Shown: positions 15,151 through 23,972, counted from the first letter of the stretch. The stretch is DNA of 64,000 nt from Paenibacillus lemnae (GCF_012933385.1 NZ_JABBPN010000010.1:100634-164633); one strand, 5' to 3'. Notes: generated by a model not told the origin, from the letters alone. Numbers and translations: made by a program.

Positions 15151-16860
15151 TTAATTGATCAGCCACATGTAAGATCCATAAGGCTGGAGTCTCACAATCT
15201 CAGCCAGTGGTGGTGCTTCCACCGTGTTCCCCAGCATCAGTTCTGCCTCCGCTTTGAGATCAAGCTCTTTAAAAAAGGCATCCGGGAACCTGAATGACAC
15301 TTCCTGATCACTAAAATTGGAAATCACAACAACCGTCTGCTGTTTATTGACTCTGGCATACGCATACACCTGGGGATGACCTTCATCAAGACGAACATAT
15401 CGGCCGTCCGTCAGCACCGGAACCGTTTTGCGAAACTCAATCAGCTTGCGATAATGATGATAGATGGAACCCGGGTCGTCCATTTCCAACTGAGCATTGA
15501 TCTCCCGATATCGTTCGTCTATTTTTATCCATGGAGTTCCGCTTGTAAAACCAGCCTGCTCACGATCGTCCCAAGACATGGGCAGACGTGCATTATCCCG
15601 TGAACGAACCGAAATAATATGAGCAGCTTCTTCCGCTGATTTTCCTTTTTCCTGGAGAATGTCATACATGTTCCTGGATTCCACGTCCCGGAATTCATTC
15701 ATATCATTCCATTTTGGATCCGGCATTCCGATCTCTTCCCCCTGATACACATATGGCGTACCTTGAAGACCATGAACTGTTGTGGCCAGGAGCTTTGCAC
15801 TTTCCTTACGATAACGGCGATCGTCGGTAAACCGGGTCAATGCACGAGGCTGATCATGGTTATTCCAGAACAGTGCGTTCCAGCCTCCACCCTCATACAT
15901 ACCAATCTGCCAGCGTGACAATACTCTTTTCAATTCTTCGAAATCATAAGGCATCAGCTCCCATTTCTGCCCGTTCGGGTAGTCCACTTTCAAGTGGTGA
16001 AAGCTGAACGTCATGGAGAACTCGTTCTCCTCCGGTCTCGAATACTGAATGCAGTGTTCCAGTGTCGTCGAAGACATTTCACCAACAGTAACGAGATTGT
16101 AGGGGCGGAACACCTTTTCATTTAATTCCTTCACATACTCATGGACTCTTGGACCGTCTGTATAAAATTTACGTCCGTCTCCAGGAGGAATTGATCCGTC
16201 ATCATCTGGAAAATCCTGATTTTTGGAGATCAGGTTGATGACATCCAGACGGAATCCATCCACTCCTTTTTGAGCCCAGAACGTAAGCAGTTCCACGACT
16301 TCCTGGCGTACCTTCTCATTTTCCCAATTGAGATCCGCCTGTGTCTTATCGAACAGTGTCAAATAATATTGTCCGGTCTCCTCATCAAGCTGCCATGCTG
16401 GTCCGCCAAACTTTGACTGCCAGTTATTCGGCGGCCCGCCATCCGATGCCGGTTCCTTCCAGATATAATAATCTCGATATGGATTATCCTTAGAGGATGC
16501 AGCTTCCTTGAACCAGCGATGCTCTATAGAGGAGTGATTCACCACAATATCGATCATCAAATGCATGTCCCTGCTCTTGAGTTCTGAAACCAGTTCATCA
16601 AAGTCGTCCATCGTTCCGTAAGCGGGGTCAATATTATAGTAATCTGCCACATCGTAACCGTTATCATTCTGTGGAGACACATAGACCGGCTGCAGCCATA
16701 CAATATCAATGCCGAGCCCTTTTATATAATCAAGCTTTTTCGTTAATCCCCGGATATCCCCTGTACCGCTGCCTGTAGTGTCATGGAAGCTTTTCGGATA
16801 CACCTGATAAACAGTAGAAGTTCTCCACCAGTCCTGGGTAGGCTTTTCTGTCAATTTCAT
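15151..16860 (-). CDS. treA: Alpha,alpha-phosphotrehalase, GH13
   Basis: 569 residues, the usual length for the oligo-1,6-glucosidase/trehalose-6-phosphate hydrolase branch of GH13. The TIM-barrel motifs are present: 'DIVVNHSS', the nucleophile Asp in 'DGFRLDVINLISK', the acid/base Glu in 'TVGEMSS', and 'NNHDQPR'. It hydrolyses trehalose-6-phosphate to glucose and glucose-6-phosphate in the cytoplasm. Gene order here is treA first, then treP and treR, whereas B. subtilis has treP-treA-treR. GGAGGAG lies upstream of the ATG, and the operon promoter and operators lie directly in front. GH13 neighbours such as oligo-1,6-glucosidase are excluded mainly by the tre context. Confidence 0.94.
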   Translation of the reverse strand: MKLTEKPTQDWWRTSTVYQVYPKSFHDTTGSGTGDIRGLTKKLDYIKGLGIDIVWLQPVYVSPQNDNGYDVADYYNIDPAYGTMDDFDELVSELKSRDMHLMIDIVVNHSSIEHRWFKEAASSKDNPYRDYYIWKEPASDGGPPNNWQSKFGGPAWQLDEETGQYYLTLFDKTQADLNWENEKVRQEVVELLTFWAQKGVDGFRLDVINLISKNQDFPDDDGSIPPGDGRKFYTDGPRVHEYVKELNEKVFRPYNLVTVGEMSSTTLEHCIQYSRPEENEFSMTFSFHHLKVDYPNGQKWELMPYDFEELKRVLSRWQIGMYEGGGWNALFWNNHDQPRALTRFTDDRRYRKESAKLLATTVHGLQGTPYVYQGEEIGMPDPKWNDMNEFRDVESRNMYDILQEKGKSAEEAAHIISVRSRDNARLPMSWDDREQAGFTSGTPWIKIDERYREINAQLEMDDPGSIYHHYRKLIEFRKTVPVLTDGRYVRLDEGHPQVYAYARVNKQQTVVVISNFSDQEVSFRFPDAFFKELDLKAEAELMLGNTVEAPPLAEIVRLQPYGSYMWLIN

Positions 16861-16881
16861 ACCGACACTCCTCCTTCTTAT

Positions 16882-16969
16882 CTTGTATATACAGGTTGTT
16901 GCTCAAATATCATATCCCTGTATATACAAGGTGTCAACCATATACCTATTAATACCCTGTTTGGACAGG
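16882..16969 (-). promoter_or_regulatory. tre operon promoter with two strong and one weaker TreR-type operators
   Basis: On the minus strand, -35 TTGACA (16932-16937) and -10 TATGAT (16909-16914) are 17 bp apart. The spacer contains CCTGTATATACAAG (plus-strand 16917-16930), a classical TreR site. Its inverted copy CTTGTATATACAGG lies at 16882-16895, downstream of the start site. A third 14-bp dyad, CCTGTTTGGACAGG (16956-16969), keeps the arms but not the ATAT centre. Site centres are 35 and 39 bp apart. Confidence 0.9.
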
Positions 16970-17005
16970 TTTCAGTCGCATGAGCATATGAATTGTGAAA
17001 TGTAC

Positions 17006-17072
17006 ACAAAAAAGCATCTTTCCATCCCGCTTTTCCTCGTTATAATCGGGGATTAGCGTTCGAAAGATGCTT
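17006..17072 (-). terminator. Terminator after the hybrid histidine kinase
   Basis: Arms 17012-17022 and 17062-17072 pair perfectly over 11 bp (AAGCATCTTTC/GAAAGATGCTT), with a long loop and TTTTTTGTG following on the minus strand. It begins about 30 nt after the stop at 17101. Confidence 0.7.
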
Positions 17073-17100
17073 CGTGTATCTCCTGTTTTTTATTTAAATT

Positions 17101-20100
17101 TTATTCTGTCTGTGCTATGCCCGGCTTCCCTTCCAAGAGAGGTTTATACGGTTCAAACCAGTGGCCCAGCACTCTTTTGACTTCAGAAACAAAGACCGGT
17201 TTGCTGATGAAATCATGCATCCCATAGGCGAGACAGGTATCTTTATCATTCTGCTGAGCAAAAGCCGTCACCGCTACGATAATGGGTGAATGGTTGTTGT
17301 CCAGTTGAAGAATGCGCTCTGTCGCTTCATAACCATTTAGTTCGGGCATTTGTATATCCATGAAAATAAGATCATAGTTCTTTCGCTCCGCAGCACGGAC
17401 CGCTGCACATCCATTTTCCGCAGCATCTGCTTGGATGCCAAGCTTCTCCAATATTTTATTCAACAGAATCCGGTTAATATCATTGTCATCCACAATCAGT
17501 ACCTTCAAGAAACCGGTTACGGTATCATCAGATTTGATCGGCTTCAAACTGTTCTTGATGCCATCCTGCATGGCATATCCGGCTTTCTCCTCATCCGGTT
17601 CCTGATTTCCAAGAGGAAGGGTAAAGAAAAATGTGGAGCCTTTTGGCACATTGCTCATCATTCCGATATTTCCGCCCATGAGCTCCACCAGTTTTTTGCA
17701 TATCGCTAATCCTAACCCGGTCCCGCCATATTTCAGATTGATGGAAGGATGGAGCTGGGAGAATGACTGAAACAAAAGCTCTCTTTTTTCCTCAGAAATG
17801 CCGATGCCCGTGTCTGAAACCGTGATTTCGAGAGACGAGTTACCGTTCTCCGGAGCATTATAAGCAGGCTTCACTTCAATATGAACACGGCCTTCATCTG
17901 TAAACTTGATGGCATTGCCTACCAGATTGACTAACACCTGCCGAAAGCGGCCTTCGTCCCCATGGACAAGCTCAGGTATCTGAGGGTCGATGTCAGATCG
18001 TAAATCAATTCCTTTCTCCATCGCCTTGGGGAGGAACAGGTCCATGACATTACCCACGATTCCGTGAATGGAAAACGGATCATTGCTGAGCTCCATTTTG
18101 CCGGCTTCCAGTTTGCTGAAATCCAAAATTTCATTCAAAATACGCAGCAGTGCCGCGCAGCTCGTCTGGATCGTATTCAAAAAACTACGCTGTTCCTCTG
18201 TTAACGGAGTCTCGTCCAGCAAATCGGCCATCCCCATAATTCCGTTCATCGGCGTGCGGATTTCATGACTCATAATAGCCAGATATTCCGACTTTGCCTG
18301 ATCCGCCCGCTCCGCCAATTCCTTCGCCCGCAGGATTTCTTTCTCAGAAGTGACATCCCGGAATACTACAACGGCTCCTTTATGTTCACCCTTGTCCATA
18401 ATCGGTGTTACTTGATAGTGTGCCATGAAACTGGATCCGTCTTTACGAAGCAGCACCGTTTCACATGCCATCAACCTCTTACTGTTTTGGATCGCATGTA
18501 GAATATCACTATTTTCGGAATTGATATTCGCTTTGGTATGAAACTGACTCATACACTCATCGTATGCCTGTCCGATAATTTCATCGGGGTGAATCTGAAG
18601 CATTTGGGCGCCAGCCGGGTTGATAAACATCGGTTTTGCTTCTGCATCAAATCCAATAATGCCCTCGTTCACATTGTTCAAAATCAAGTTGTATTCACTG
18701 CTCAGTTTCTCGATTTCTTCTACATACCGTTTACGGTCAGTGATATCGTATGATATGCCGTATACCCCAACAATTTCTCCTTCTACAATAATCGGAATGT
18801 TTGTTGAGTTGATTTCAACCAGACTTCCGTCCTTATGGATGATCGTAAGATCGTAGCTTTGCGGCTGTCCCTGTTTGGCCAATTCGAAGTGATAGTTTGT
18901 TTTGTCCATATCTTTGGGATGAACAAGCGGTCCCCAGTACATGCCGATCAGATCTTCCAGAGTGTAACCGGTCAGCTCTTGCAAATTTGCATTTGCCGTT
19001 AAGTAATCCCCGTTCAGGTTCATGGAATACACCGCAAAGGGATTATGGTCAAACAGTGATTTATATCGCTGCTGGCTCTCCTGCAGCATCTTTTCAGCCT
19101 GCCGCCGTTCATGAATATCCCGGGAAATCGAAATAATCATCGTCACATTTCCCTCGGAATCCATCTGTACTCTGCTGGAGGTTTCAAACCACATATATGT
19201 TCCGTTTTTGTGTCGAAGACGCAGGGTGACATGTTCATGCTCCCGGCTGCTGTCTCTTTCCAAATATTGAGCGACCGCAGCATGATCATCAGGATGAATG
19301 AAATCAAATCCGCTGCATCCCAAAATTTCTTCCGGATCATAACCGAGCTTGGTCTTAGAAACTGGAGACGAGTATATCATCGTTGCTGCTTCATCTGGCT
19401 CATGCAAGGTAATCCAATCCGCCGAAGCATCGGCGATGAGTCGGTACATCCGCTCGCTGACCCTCAGCTTTTCTTCCATTTCATATGAATCGGTTATATC
19501 TTGATTGACGCCAAAGATACTGACCGCCTGATCGTTATTCCCTTTTGTGATTTCCCACGTACTCCGCATGGTTTTACGGGTTCCATCCGGTAACAGGATC
19601 TTAAAGATAACGTCATCTCCATGCCCGTTTTCCACACTATGCTTCAGGCTGTCCTTAACCCGGTATAAATCCTGTGGATGAATCCATTGGTAGATCGATT
19701 CCGGCGATTCGGAAATGAGCTCAATCCCCCCTCCAAACATCTCTCGAAGTTCAGGTGAACAAAATAAAGTCCCGCTTTCAAAATCCCATTCCCAGGAGCC
19801 GATCTGAATCATTTTTTGTGCATAAGTCCACATCATCAGCTCTCGTCTCTGCTCTGTTACTTCTCTGGCTACTGACATGAGCCCCGCATGGCCTCCAGGC
19901 ATTTCCTCGACCGACGTTTCTTCCGTATGCATCCAGATCACTCGGCCGTCCTGATGTCGCAGTTTCTGCAGAAACGCTGACTGCTTCCTTTTCACAGCGC
20001 TGCATGCATTTGTATCCAGATCGTCCAGCATGAGCTCAAATTCAGACCGGTGCTTGCCGATCATGTCCCCCTGACGGTAGCCGATCACCTTATGACAAGA

Positions 20101-20208
20101 CGGAGATATATATGCAATCGTGCCATCTGTATGATAAAAGGTTACCAGTTCACTGGCATGTTTAAGCCAGGCACCGGACCATTCTTGTTCTTGATGCAAT
20201 GTGCTCAT
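17101..20208 (-). CDS. Hybrid sensor histidine kinase with five PAS domains and a C-terminal receiver
   Basis: 1,035 residues from ATG 20208, which has GAGAGGAG 10 nt upstream; the longer frame from 20238 lacks a site. No signal peptide or membrane helix is seen, so it is a cytoplasmic sensor. Five PAS/PAC units can be followed, roughly 5-115, 130-245, 255-375, 380-495 and 500-620, with cores such as 'DGTIAYISPSCHKVIGY' and 'NPFAVYSMNLNGDYLTANA'. HisKA contains the phospho-acceptor His in 'MSHEIRTPMNGIMGMADL'. HATPase_c has 'NLVGNAIKFTDEG', 'DTGIGI' and 'GGTGLGLAI'. The receiver has the acceptor Asp in 'LIFMDIQMPELNGYEA'. No output regulator lies beside it, so its partner is unknown. The PAS ligands cannot be inferred. 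Confidence 0.92.
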   Translation of the reverse strand: MSTLHQEQEWSGAWLKHASELVTFYHTDGTIAYISPSCHKVIGYRQGDMIGKHRSEFELMLDDLDTNACSAVKRKQSAFLQKLRHQDGRVIWMHTEETSVEEMPGGHAGLMSVAREVTEQRRELMMWTYAQKMIQIGSWEWDFESGTLFCSPELREMFGGGIELISESPESIYQWIHPQDLYRVKDSLKHSVENGHGDDVIFKILLPDGTRKTMRSTWEITKGNNDQAVSIFGVNQDITDSYEMEEKLRVSERMYRLIADASADWITLHEPDEAATMIYSSPVSKTKLGYDPEEILGCSGFDFIHPDDHAAVAQYLERDSSREHEHVTLRLRHKNGTYMWFETSSRVQMDSEGNVTMIISISRDIHERRQAEKMLQESQQRYKSLFDHNPFAVYSMNLNGDYLTANANLQELTGYTLEDLIGMYWGPLVHPKDMDKTNYHFELAKQGQPQSYDLTIIHKDGSLVEINSTNIPIIVEGEIVGVYGISYDITDRKRYVEEIEKLSSEYNLILNNVNEGIIGFDAEAKPMFINPAGAQMLQIHPDEIIGQAYDECMSQFHTKANINSENSDILHAIQNSKRLMACETVLLRKDGSSFMAHYQVTPIMDKGEHKGAVVVFRDVTSEKEILRAKELAERADQAKSEYLAIMSHEIRTPMNGIMGMADLLDETPLTEEQRSFLNTIQTSCAALLRILNEILDFSKLEAGKMELSNDPFSIHGIVGNVMDLFLPKAMEKGIDLRSDIDPQIPELVHGDEGRFRQVLVNLVGNAIKFTDEGRVHIEVKPAYNAPENGNSSLEITVSDTGIGISEEKRELLFQSFSQLHPSINLKYGGTGLGLAICKKLVELMGGNIGMMSNVPKGSTFFFTLPLGNQEPDEEKAGYAMQDGIKNSLKPIKSDDTVTGFLKVLIVDDNDINRILLNKILEKLGIQADAAENGCAAVRAAERKNYDLIFMDIQMPELNGYEATERILQLDNNHSPIIVAVTAFAQQNDKDTCLAYGMHDFISKPVFVSEVKRVLGHWFEPYKPLLEGKPGIAQTE

Positions 20209-20438
20209 GGAACACAAACTCCTCTCCCAAATAACCATTGTTATATCTTTGGCTCATCCCTTAACTTCAGCAATGCAGCCTAAACCATTGCGGTGTATTT
20301 CTATTTTGAATAAAAAGGTCAGGATCTATGAATAAGATTACCCCAATATATCTATACGCTTCCCAGATGAAACTGAAACGGACATGAATGACCTGCGGAG
20401 ATGCAGCCTGAAGTATACGGGCACCCTCTCTGGTAAAC

Positions 20439-20471
20439 AATGATGTCAAAAGACATAAATTGTACATCATT
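20439..20471. promoter_or_regulatory. Inverted repeat upstream of the sugar transporter gene
   Basis: AATGATGT (20439-20446) and ACATCATT (20464-20471) form a perfect 8-bp inverted repeat with a 17-nt spacer, 20 nt before the transporter start. The flanks GTAAA/TTTAC also pair if a 2-nt bulge is allowed. It could be an operator. The remaining 20239-20438 shows no gene I can support. Confidence 0.3.
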
Positions 20472-20491
20472 TACTTATAAGGGGCAATTGA

Positions 20492-21355
20492 GTGATCATG
20501 GATATTCTGTTAGCACTTCTCCCGGCATTATTTTGGGGGACCATTGTTTTATTTAACGTGAAGCTCGGCGGCGGACCTTATAGTCAAACACTGGGCACCA
20601 CACTGGGGGCTCTGATCTTTTCCTTTGTACTCTATCTGATCCAGCAGCCTGAGCTTACAATGACCATGATCATTGTTGGCGTCGTGTCGGGGATGTTTTG
20701 GGTGCTTGGCCAAAGCAATCAATTAAAAAGCATCCAGCTTATTGGCGTTTCGAAGACCATGCCTATATCCACCGGATTACAGCTGGTGTCTACCGCACTT
20801 TTTGGCGTCATTGTATTTCGGGAATGGAAAACGACGCAATCTGTTATTTTAGGACTGTTGGCTATTTTGCTGGTGATCATCGGTGTAATCTTTACTTCTT
20901 ATGAACAACGCAAGGATGGAAGCAAGCTGTGGACAGCTGACTTTAAAAAGGGAATGGCGGTTCTGCTGCTTTCTACACTCGGTTACTTGTTATACGTAGT
21001 TACTGCTAGAATATTTGATGTGAACGGTTTTGAAGCCCTGTTCCCTCAAGCGATCGGGATGTGTATCGGTGCAGTCATATTAACGTCAAAATATAAACCA
21101 TATAATAAATATGCGATTAAAAATATCCTGCCCGGGTTAATCTGGGCTGCGGGTAATATGTTTCTGTTTATCAGCCAACCCCGGGTAGGTGTGGCTACAA
21201 GCTTTACGCTATCCCAGATGGGCATCGTCATATCCACCTTGGGAGGCATCTGGATTTTGGGAGAAGACAAGACGCGAAAACAGATCATTTTTATTATGAT
21301 CGGCATTGTATTTATTATTGGTTCTGCCTTCTTATTAGGGCTGACCAAGACGTGA
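20492..21355 (+). CDS. GRP/RhaT-superfamily sugar transporter (GlcU/RbsU-like)
   Basis: 287 residues with ten predicted helices. The start 'LLALLPALFWGTIVLFNVKLGG' and the stretch 'GQSNQLKSIQLIGVSKTMPISTGLQLV' are the signatures of the glucose/ribose porter (GRP) family, to which B. subtilis GlcU belongs. These are proton-linked sugar importers of the drug/metabolite transporter superfamily. The start is GTG at 20492, with AAGGGG 7 nt upstream; an in-frame ATG follows two codons later. It is transcribed alone on the plus strand and ends 6 nt before the convergent lipoprotein gene. The substrate (glucose or ribose) cannot be fixed from the sequence. Confidence 0.88.
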   Translation: MIMDILLALLPALFWGTIVLFNVKLGGGPYSQTLGTTLGALIFSFVLYLIQQPELTMTMIIVGVVSGMFWVLGQSNQLKSIQLIGVSKTMPISTGLQLVSTALFGVIVFREWKTTQSVILGLLAILLVIIGVIFTSYEQRKDGSKLWTADFKKGMAVLLLSTLGYLLYVVTARIFDVNGFEALFPQAIGMCIGAVILTSKYKPYNKYAIKNILPGLIWAAGNMFLFISQPRVGVATSFTLSQMGIVISTLGGIWILGEDKTRKQIIFIMIGIVFIIGSAFLLGLTKT

Positions 21356-21360
21356 AAATT

Positions 21361-21756
21361 TTAGTGGGCCGCTGCCTGGATGTTAATAAAGTCTTTAACC
21401 TCACTTAAATATGGTGTGATCAGCTGCACTCCATCTGTATCAACGACCGCATACGCCGGGAATGTATTTATGCCAATAGTTTTTAACTTTTTCTTCAGAT
21501 CCCCTGTGGCCTCACGAGCCTGAGCCTGTGGAATAAGATTGGTGATCTTCTCATCAGAATTCACATAGGCATTCAACTCATGCATATCCAATTGATGATT
21601 CCCGATATCACCATAGAACAAATGAATGCTGAATTGTCCTTGTGTTGGTTTCAGGCCTTCTACAAAATCTGAACTCTCCTGCTCGCTGCAGCCTGAAGTG
21701 ATTAGTACCATGGTTAAAATAAGTAGCGAGATCAACGTTGTTTTAATGTGATTCAA
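21361..21756 (-). CDS. Lipoprotein with thioredoxin-like features
   Basis: 131 residues from a TTG at 21756, chosen because GGAGGG is 9 nt upstream. The signal ends in lipobox ITSGC. The mature part contains 'FSIHLFYGDIGNHQLDMHEL' and 'TIGINTFPAYAVVDTDGVQL', which recalls a thioredoxin fold with a cis-Pro loop (TFPAYAV). No CxxC active site is present, so redox activity is unlikely. It follows the VOC gene by 20 nt and is probably co-transcribed with it. The fold assignment is tentative. Confidence 0.65.
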   Translation of the reverse strand: MNHIKTTLISLLILTMVLITSGCSEQESSDFVEGLKPTQGQFSIHLFYGDIGNHQLDMHELNAYVNSDEKITNLIPQAQAREATGDLKKKLKTIGINTFPAYAVVDTDGVQLITPYLSEVKDFINIQAAAH

Positions 21757-21776
21757 TGTGCAGCTCCCTCCTGATT

Positions 21777-22127
21777 CTAACAATGACAGACCATCAGCAG
21801 ATTGCCATCAGGGTCCTTGAAATTAAACCAGTGCTCATGTTCGATTTCGGTTATAATATTAACACCTTTGGTTTTCATAAAATCGTACGCTTGCTGGATA
21901 TCTTTCGTGTTGAAATGAAATGCAGGCGTCTTGAAAATATGATCCTCGGCAAAAATTTTGCTGTCCAGCACGATGCTCGTTCCTTCCATTGGAACAATGT
22001 ACAGATGGCCAAACAGAATTTCTCCGCCTTGAGGCATGCCAAGAATTTCGCAGTACCAATCCCGAGCGCGCTCAATATCGCTGACAGGAATAAACACGGT
22101 TCCGATCTGATTCATAATAATGCTCAT
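21777..22127 (-). CDS. VOC (glyoxalase/bleomycin-resistance-like) family protein
   Basis: 116 residues in the vicinal-oxygen-chelate fold: two beta-alpha-beta-beta-beta halves with 'VFIPVSDIERARDWYCEILGM' at the start and 'HWFNFKDPDGNLLMVC' at the end, the usual first and last strands. The substrate or ligand cannot be inferred; the family covers isomerases, dioxygenases and antibiotic-binding proteins. AGGAGGG lies 10 nt before the ATG. It is probably co-transcribed with the downstream lipoprotein. Confidence 0.85.
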   Translation of the reverse strand: MSIIMNQIGTVFIPVSDIERARDWYCEILGMPQGGEILFGHLYIVPMEGTSIVLDSKIFAEDHIFKTPAFHFNTKDIQQAYDFMKTKGVNIITEIEHEHWFNFKDPDGNLLMVCHC

Positions 22128-22148
22128 TGTTGTTTTTCCCTCCTGTTA

Positions 22149-22274
22149 TTATAGGCTAATTGTCATATGTATATCTTTCGGCTCTTTACGAAACAGTTCT
22201 TCGTCCACCTCATCTGTCATCTCACTGCCCATGCTTTTGTAGAAGGACACGGCTGATCTAGTCTTGGTATTACT
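22149..22274 (-). pseudogene. GNAT acetyltransferase relic (C-terminal 41 residues)
   Basis: An open stretch between a TGA at 22275-22277 and a TAA at 22149-22151 reads SNTKTRSAVSFYKSMGSEM and ends IHMTISL. 'N-x-x-(A)VSFYKSMG' is the beta5/alpha4 signature of GNAT enzymes (as in 'NxxAxxFYxxxG'). There is no start codon with a ribosome site and no upstream acetyl-CoA motif, so only the 3' end of an old gene remains. The bases 22275-22368 hold nothing I can identify. Confidence 0.6.
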
Positions 22275-22368
22275 TCATAGGTGAACAATTCGATATCTCG
22301 CCTGTCTTCCTTATGTTATCGTTTCCAAATTATACATTCAGACTATCATTTTCATCCATAGTATGTTG

Positions 22369-22839
22369 TTATTTCAGATGCTTTGTTTCACGAACCACCT
22401 GTTCTTTTACTTCCTCTGACTCTTTTACCGTCAATGTTTTCTTATAAAAGGGGGTAGCTTGATCAACCTCATCATCCAGATGAATGGTCAGCGGTTCCTT
22501 TACGAAATCCTCGCTTGTGTGGCTGCTGTTGGATTGAGTATTTTTCAACGTCCTGGAATACGTGGTCGACAGCTTCGTCTCTATATATTTTCCGTCCTGA
22601 TCATAATAATCTTCGATGGCGCGAATTCTTGTTTTGACTTCACGATCGTTATCTTTGACATATGTAATCGAATTCACCTTTTGATAACCAGAAAACACAT
22701 ACATTCCGTCTTCTTCTTCCAATTGTTCGATCACAAATGCTTCAACCGTGACATGATCCCAAATCACCGATTCATTTTGTTGGCATGAACACAGTATCAA
22801 CAGCAAAATTACTGCCAGCCATGCTTTGATCAATCTCAC
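22369..22839 (-). CDS. Lipoprotein of unknown function
   Basis: 156 residues. A short signal (MRLIKAWLAVILLLILC) ends in lipobox LCSC. The mature part is polar and beta-rich ('YVFSGYQKVNSITYVKDNDREVKTRI'), without recognised motifs. The GTG start at 22839 follows directly on the stop of the DUF4275 gene (TGAGTG), and the GGGGAGGAAGG that serves it is inside that gene, so translation is coupled. It may be secreted and anchored while its partner stays in the cytoplasm; no function can be proposed. Confidence 0.75.
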   Translation of the reverse strand: MRLIKAWLAVILLLILCSCQQNESVIWDHVTVEAFVIEQLEEEDGMYVFSGYQKVNSITYVKDNDREVKTRIRAIEDYYDQDGKYIETKLSTTYSRTLKNTQSNSSHTSEDFVKEPLTIHLDDEVDQATPFYKKTLTVKESEEVKEQVVRETKHLK

Positions 22840-23376
22840 TCAGCCTTCCTCCCCATCTCTTCCGGTCCGTTTATTACCTGCTTGGTAAAAGTAAGGGCCG
22901 CACATGTCTTCGTGAGTGTGTATGTAGGTCCACTTAAAGCTCTGATCAAAAATATAAATATCCTGTTCCGTATCGAAATCCTCAGCGAGGATATGTTGAG
23001 CATTCTTGTACAGCTGCACATTGGGTTTATTCTGATACATAACGTAAACGTCGTCTTTAGGGATATGATCAAAGGCTTCTCTAGCAGCATTACCCTGTAG
23101 ACATTCCTGTATCTCAAAACTAAAAATATGCCATTTATATTGTTCATAATGTATGGCGGATTTTACTTCTTCACTGATCTGGGCGGTAAAAGATCGGTCC
23201 CATTGTTCGATTAAAGCTTGAGACCGGGATTCCATTTCGGAGACAACAACGCCTTTCTCCTGAAACCTAATCTGAAATTGAAATCGGTCATAGATCTCAC
23301 GTACAGCCCAGAAAATAGGACTTAATTCTTTTTCTGGAAGCTCATCGAGCATCTTGTTAATATGATTTCGAACCAT
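22840..23376 (-). CDS. DUF4275-family protein
   Basis: 178 residues from ATG 23376 (AAGGTG 5 nt upstream; an earlier ATG at 23391 has none). The C-terminal half carries 'WHIFSFEIQECLQGNAAREAFD' and 'VYVMYQNKPNVQLYKNA', then 'DIYIFDQSFKWTYIHTHE', the conserved blocks I associate with DUF4275, a small family in Bacillus relatives of unknown function that resembles immunity-type proteins in length and make-up. It lies between a P-loop kinase gene and a lipoprotein, all reading the same way with short gaps. The comparison with immunity proteins is inference. Confidence 0.7.
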   Translation of the reverse strand: MVRNHINKMLDELPEKELSPIFWAVREIYDRFQFQIRFQEKGVVVSEMESRSQALIEQWDRSFTAQISEEVKSAIHYEQYKWHIFSFEIQECLQGNAAREAFDHIPKDDVYVMYQNKPNVQLYKNAQHILAEDFDTEQDIYIFDQSFKWTYIHTHEDMCGPYFYQAGNKRTGRDGEEG

Positions 23377-23414
23377 ATAATCACCTTCCATTTAAGTTTG
23401 AGGTAAGAGTATCT

Positions 23415-23918
23415 TCATAATATTAAGGTCACGTCGTCCAGATCTGTGGAATCGGACAAGCGAATAAGCTTATGTTCATATGGCTGCAGCCTGGCTTCGA
23501 ACGACACTCTATTGCTTTCGAACTCACGAGTCCAACGATACATCATTTTCAGCATTTTAAGGTTTGGTTTGTAATGAGATGTCTCGATCCCGAGCTTCTG
23601 TTTCAACATTCTCGTAGCAATCCTGATCTTACGCTTCCATAATGGTGGATCCACCAGAATGACAAGATCGGCCATGTCCAATAGACAACGGTAGGATTCA
23701 CGGTCTGTCCCTTCAAAAATCCAAGGTCCTTCACTGTCGATGGTTCTTATCACTTCAACCTGCTCTTCCGGTGAGCGCTTCTTTCTGCCCTCTGACGTCT
23801 CAAGATGAACGATACAATCCAGTTCGAACCATGGGATATCCAGCTGTCTGGATAACCGCTTTGCAAGTGTCGTTTTGCCGCTGGCTACTATACCCAGTAT
23901 GTAGATGTTTTTTGACAT
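23415..23918 (-). CDS. P-loop NTPase / adenylate-kinase-like protein
   Basis: 167 residues from ATG 23918. The Walker A loop 'GIVASGKTT' follows a beta strand at the very start (MSKNIYILG), and 'FELDCIVH' and 'LVILVDPPLWKRKIRIATRM' fit small nucleotide or shikimate-kinase-like NTPases often annotated as topology modulation (FlaR-like) proteins. The substrate is unknown. An upstream in-frame ATG (23954) exists only because a 29-bp segment spanning the start is duplicated; the inner ATG restores the normal family N-terminus. The gene is followed by DUF4275 after 38 nt. No good ribosome site precedes either ATG. Confidence 0.75.
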   Translation of the reverse strand: MSKNIYILGIVASGKTTLAKRLSRQLDIPWFELDCIVHLETSEGRKKRSPEEQVEVIRTIDSEGPWIFEGTDRESYRCLLDMADLVILVDPPLWKRKIRIATRMLKQKLGIETSHYKPNLKMLKMMYRWTREFESNRVSFEARLQPYEHKLIRLSDSTDLDDVTLIL

Positions 23919-23954
23919 GTGACATGTATGTAGATGTTTTTTGACATGTGACAT
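23897..23954. repeat. Perfect 29-bp tandem duplication at the kinase start
   Basis: Positions 23897-23925 and 23926-23954 are identical. Because 29 is not a multiple of three, the two copies of the coding start are in different frames. The event extended the open frame upstream by 12 codons from the next ATG. Confidence 0.95.
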
Positions 23955-23972
23955 CTTACCCCATATCATTTT

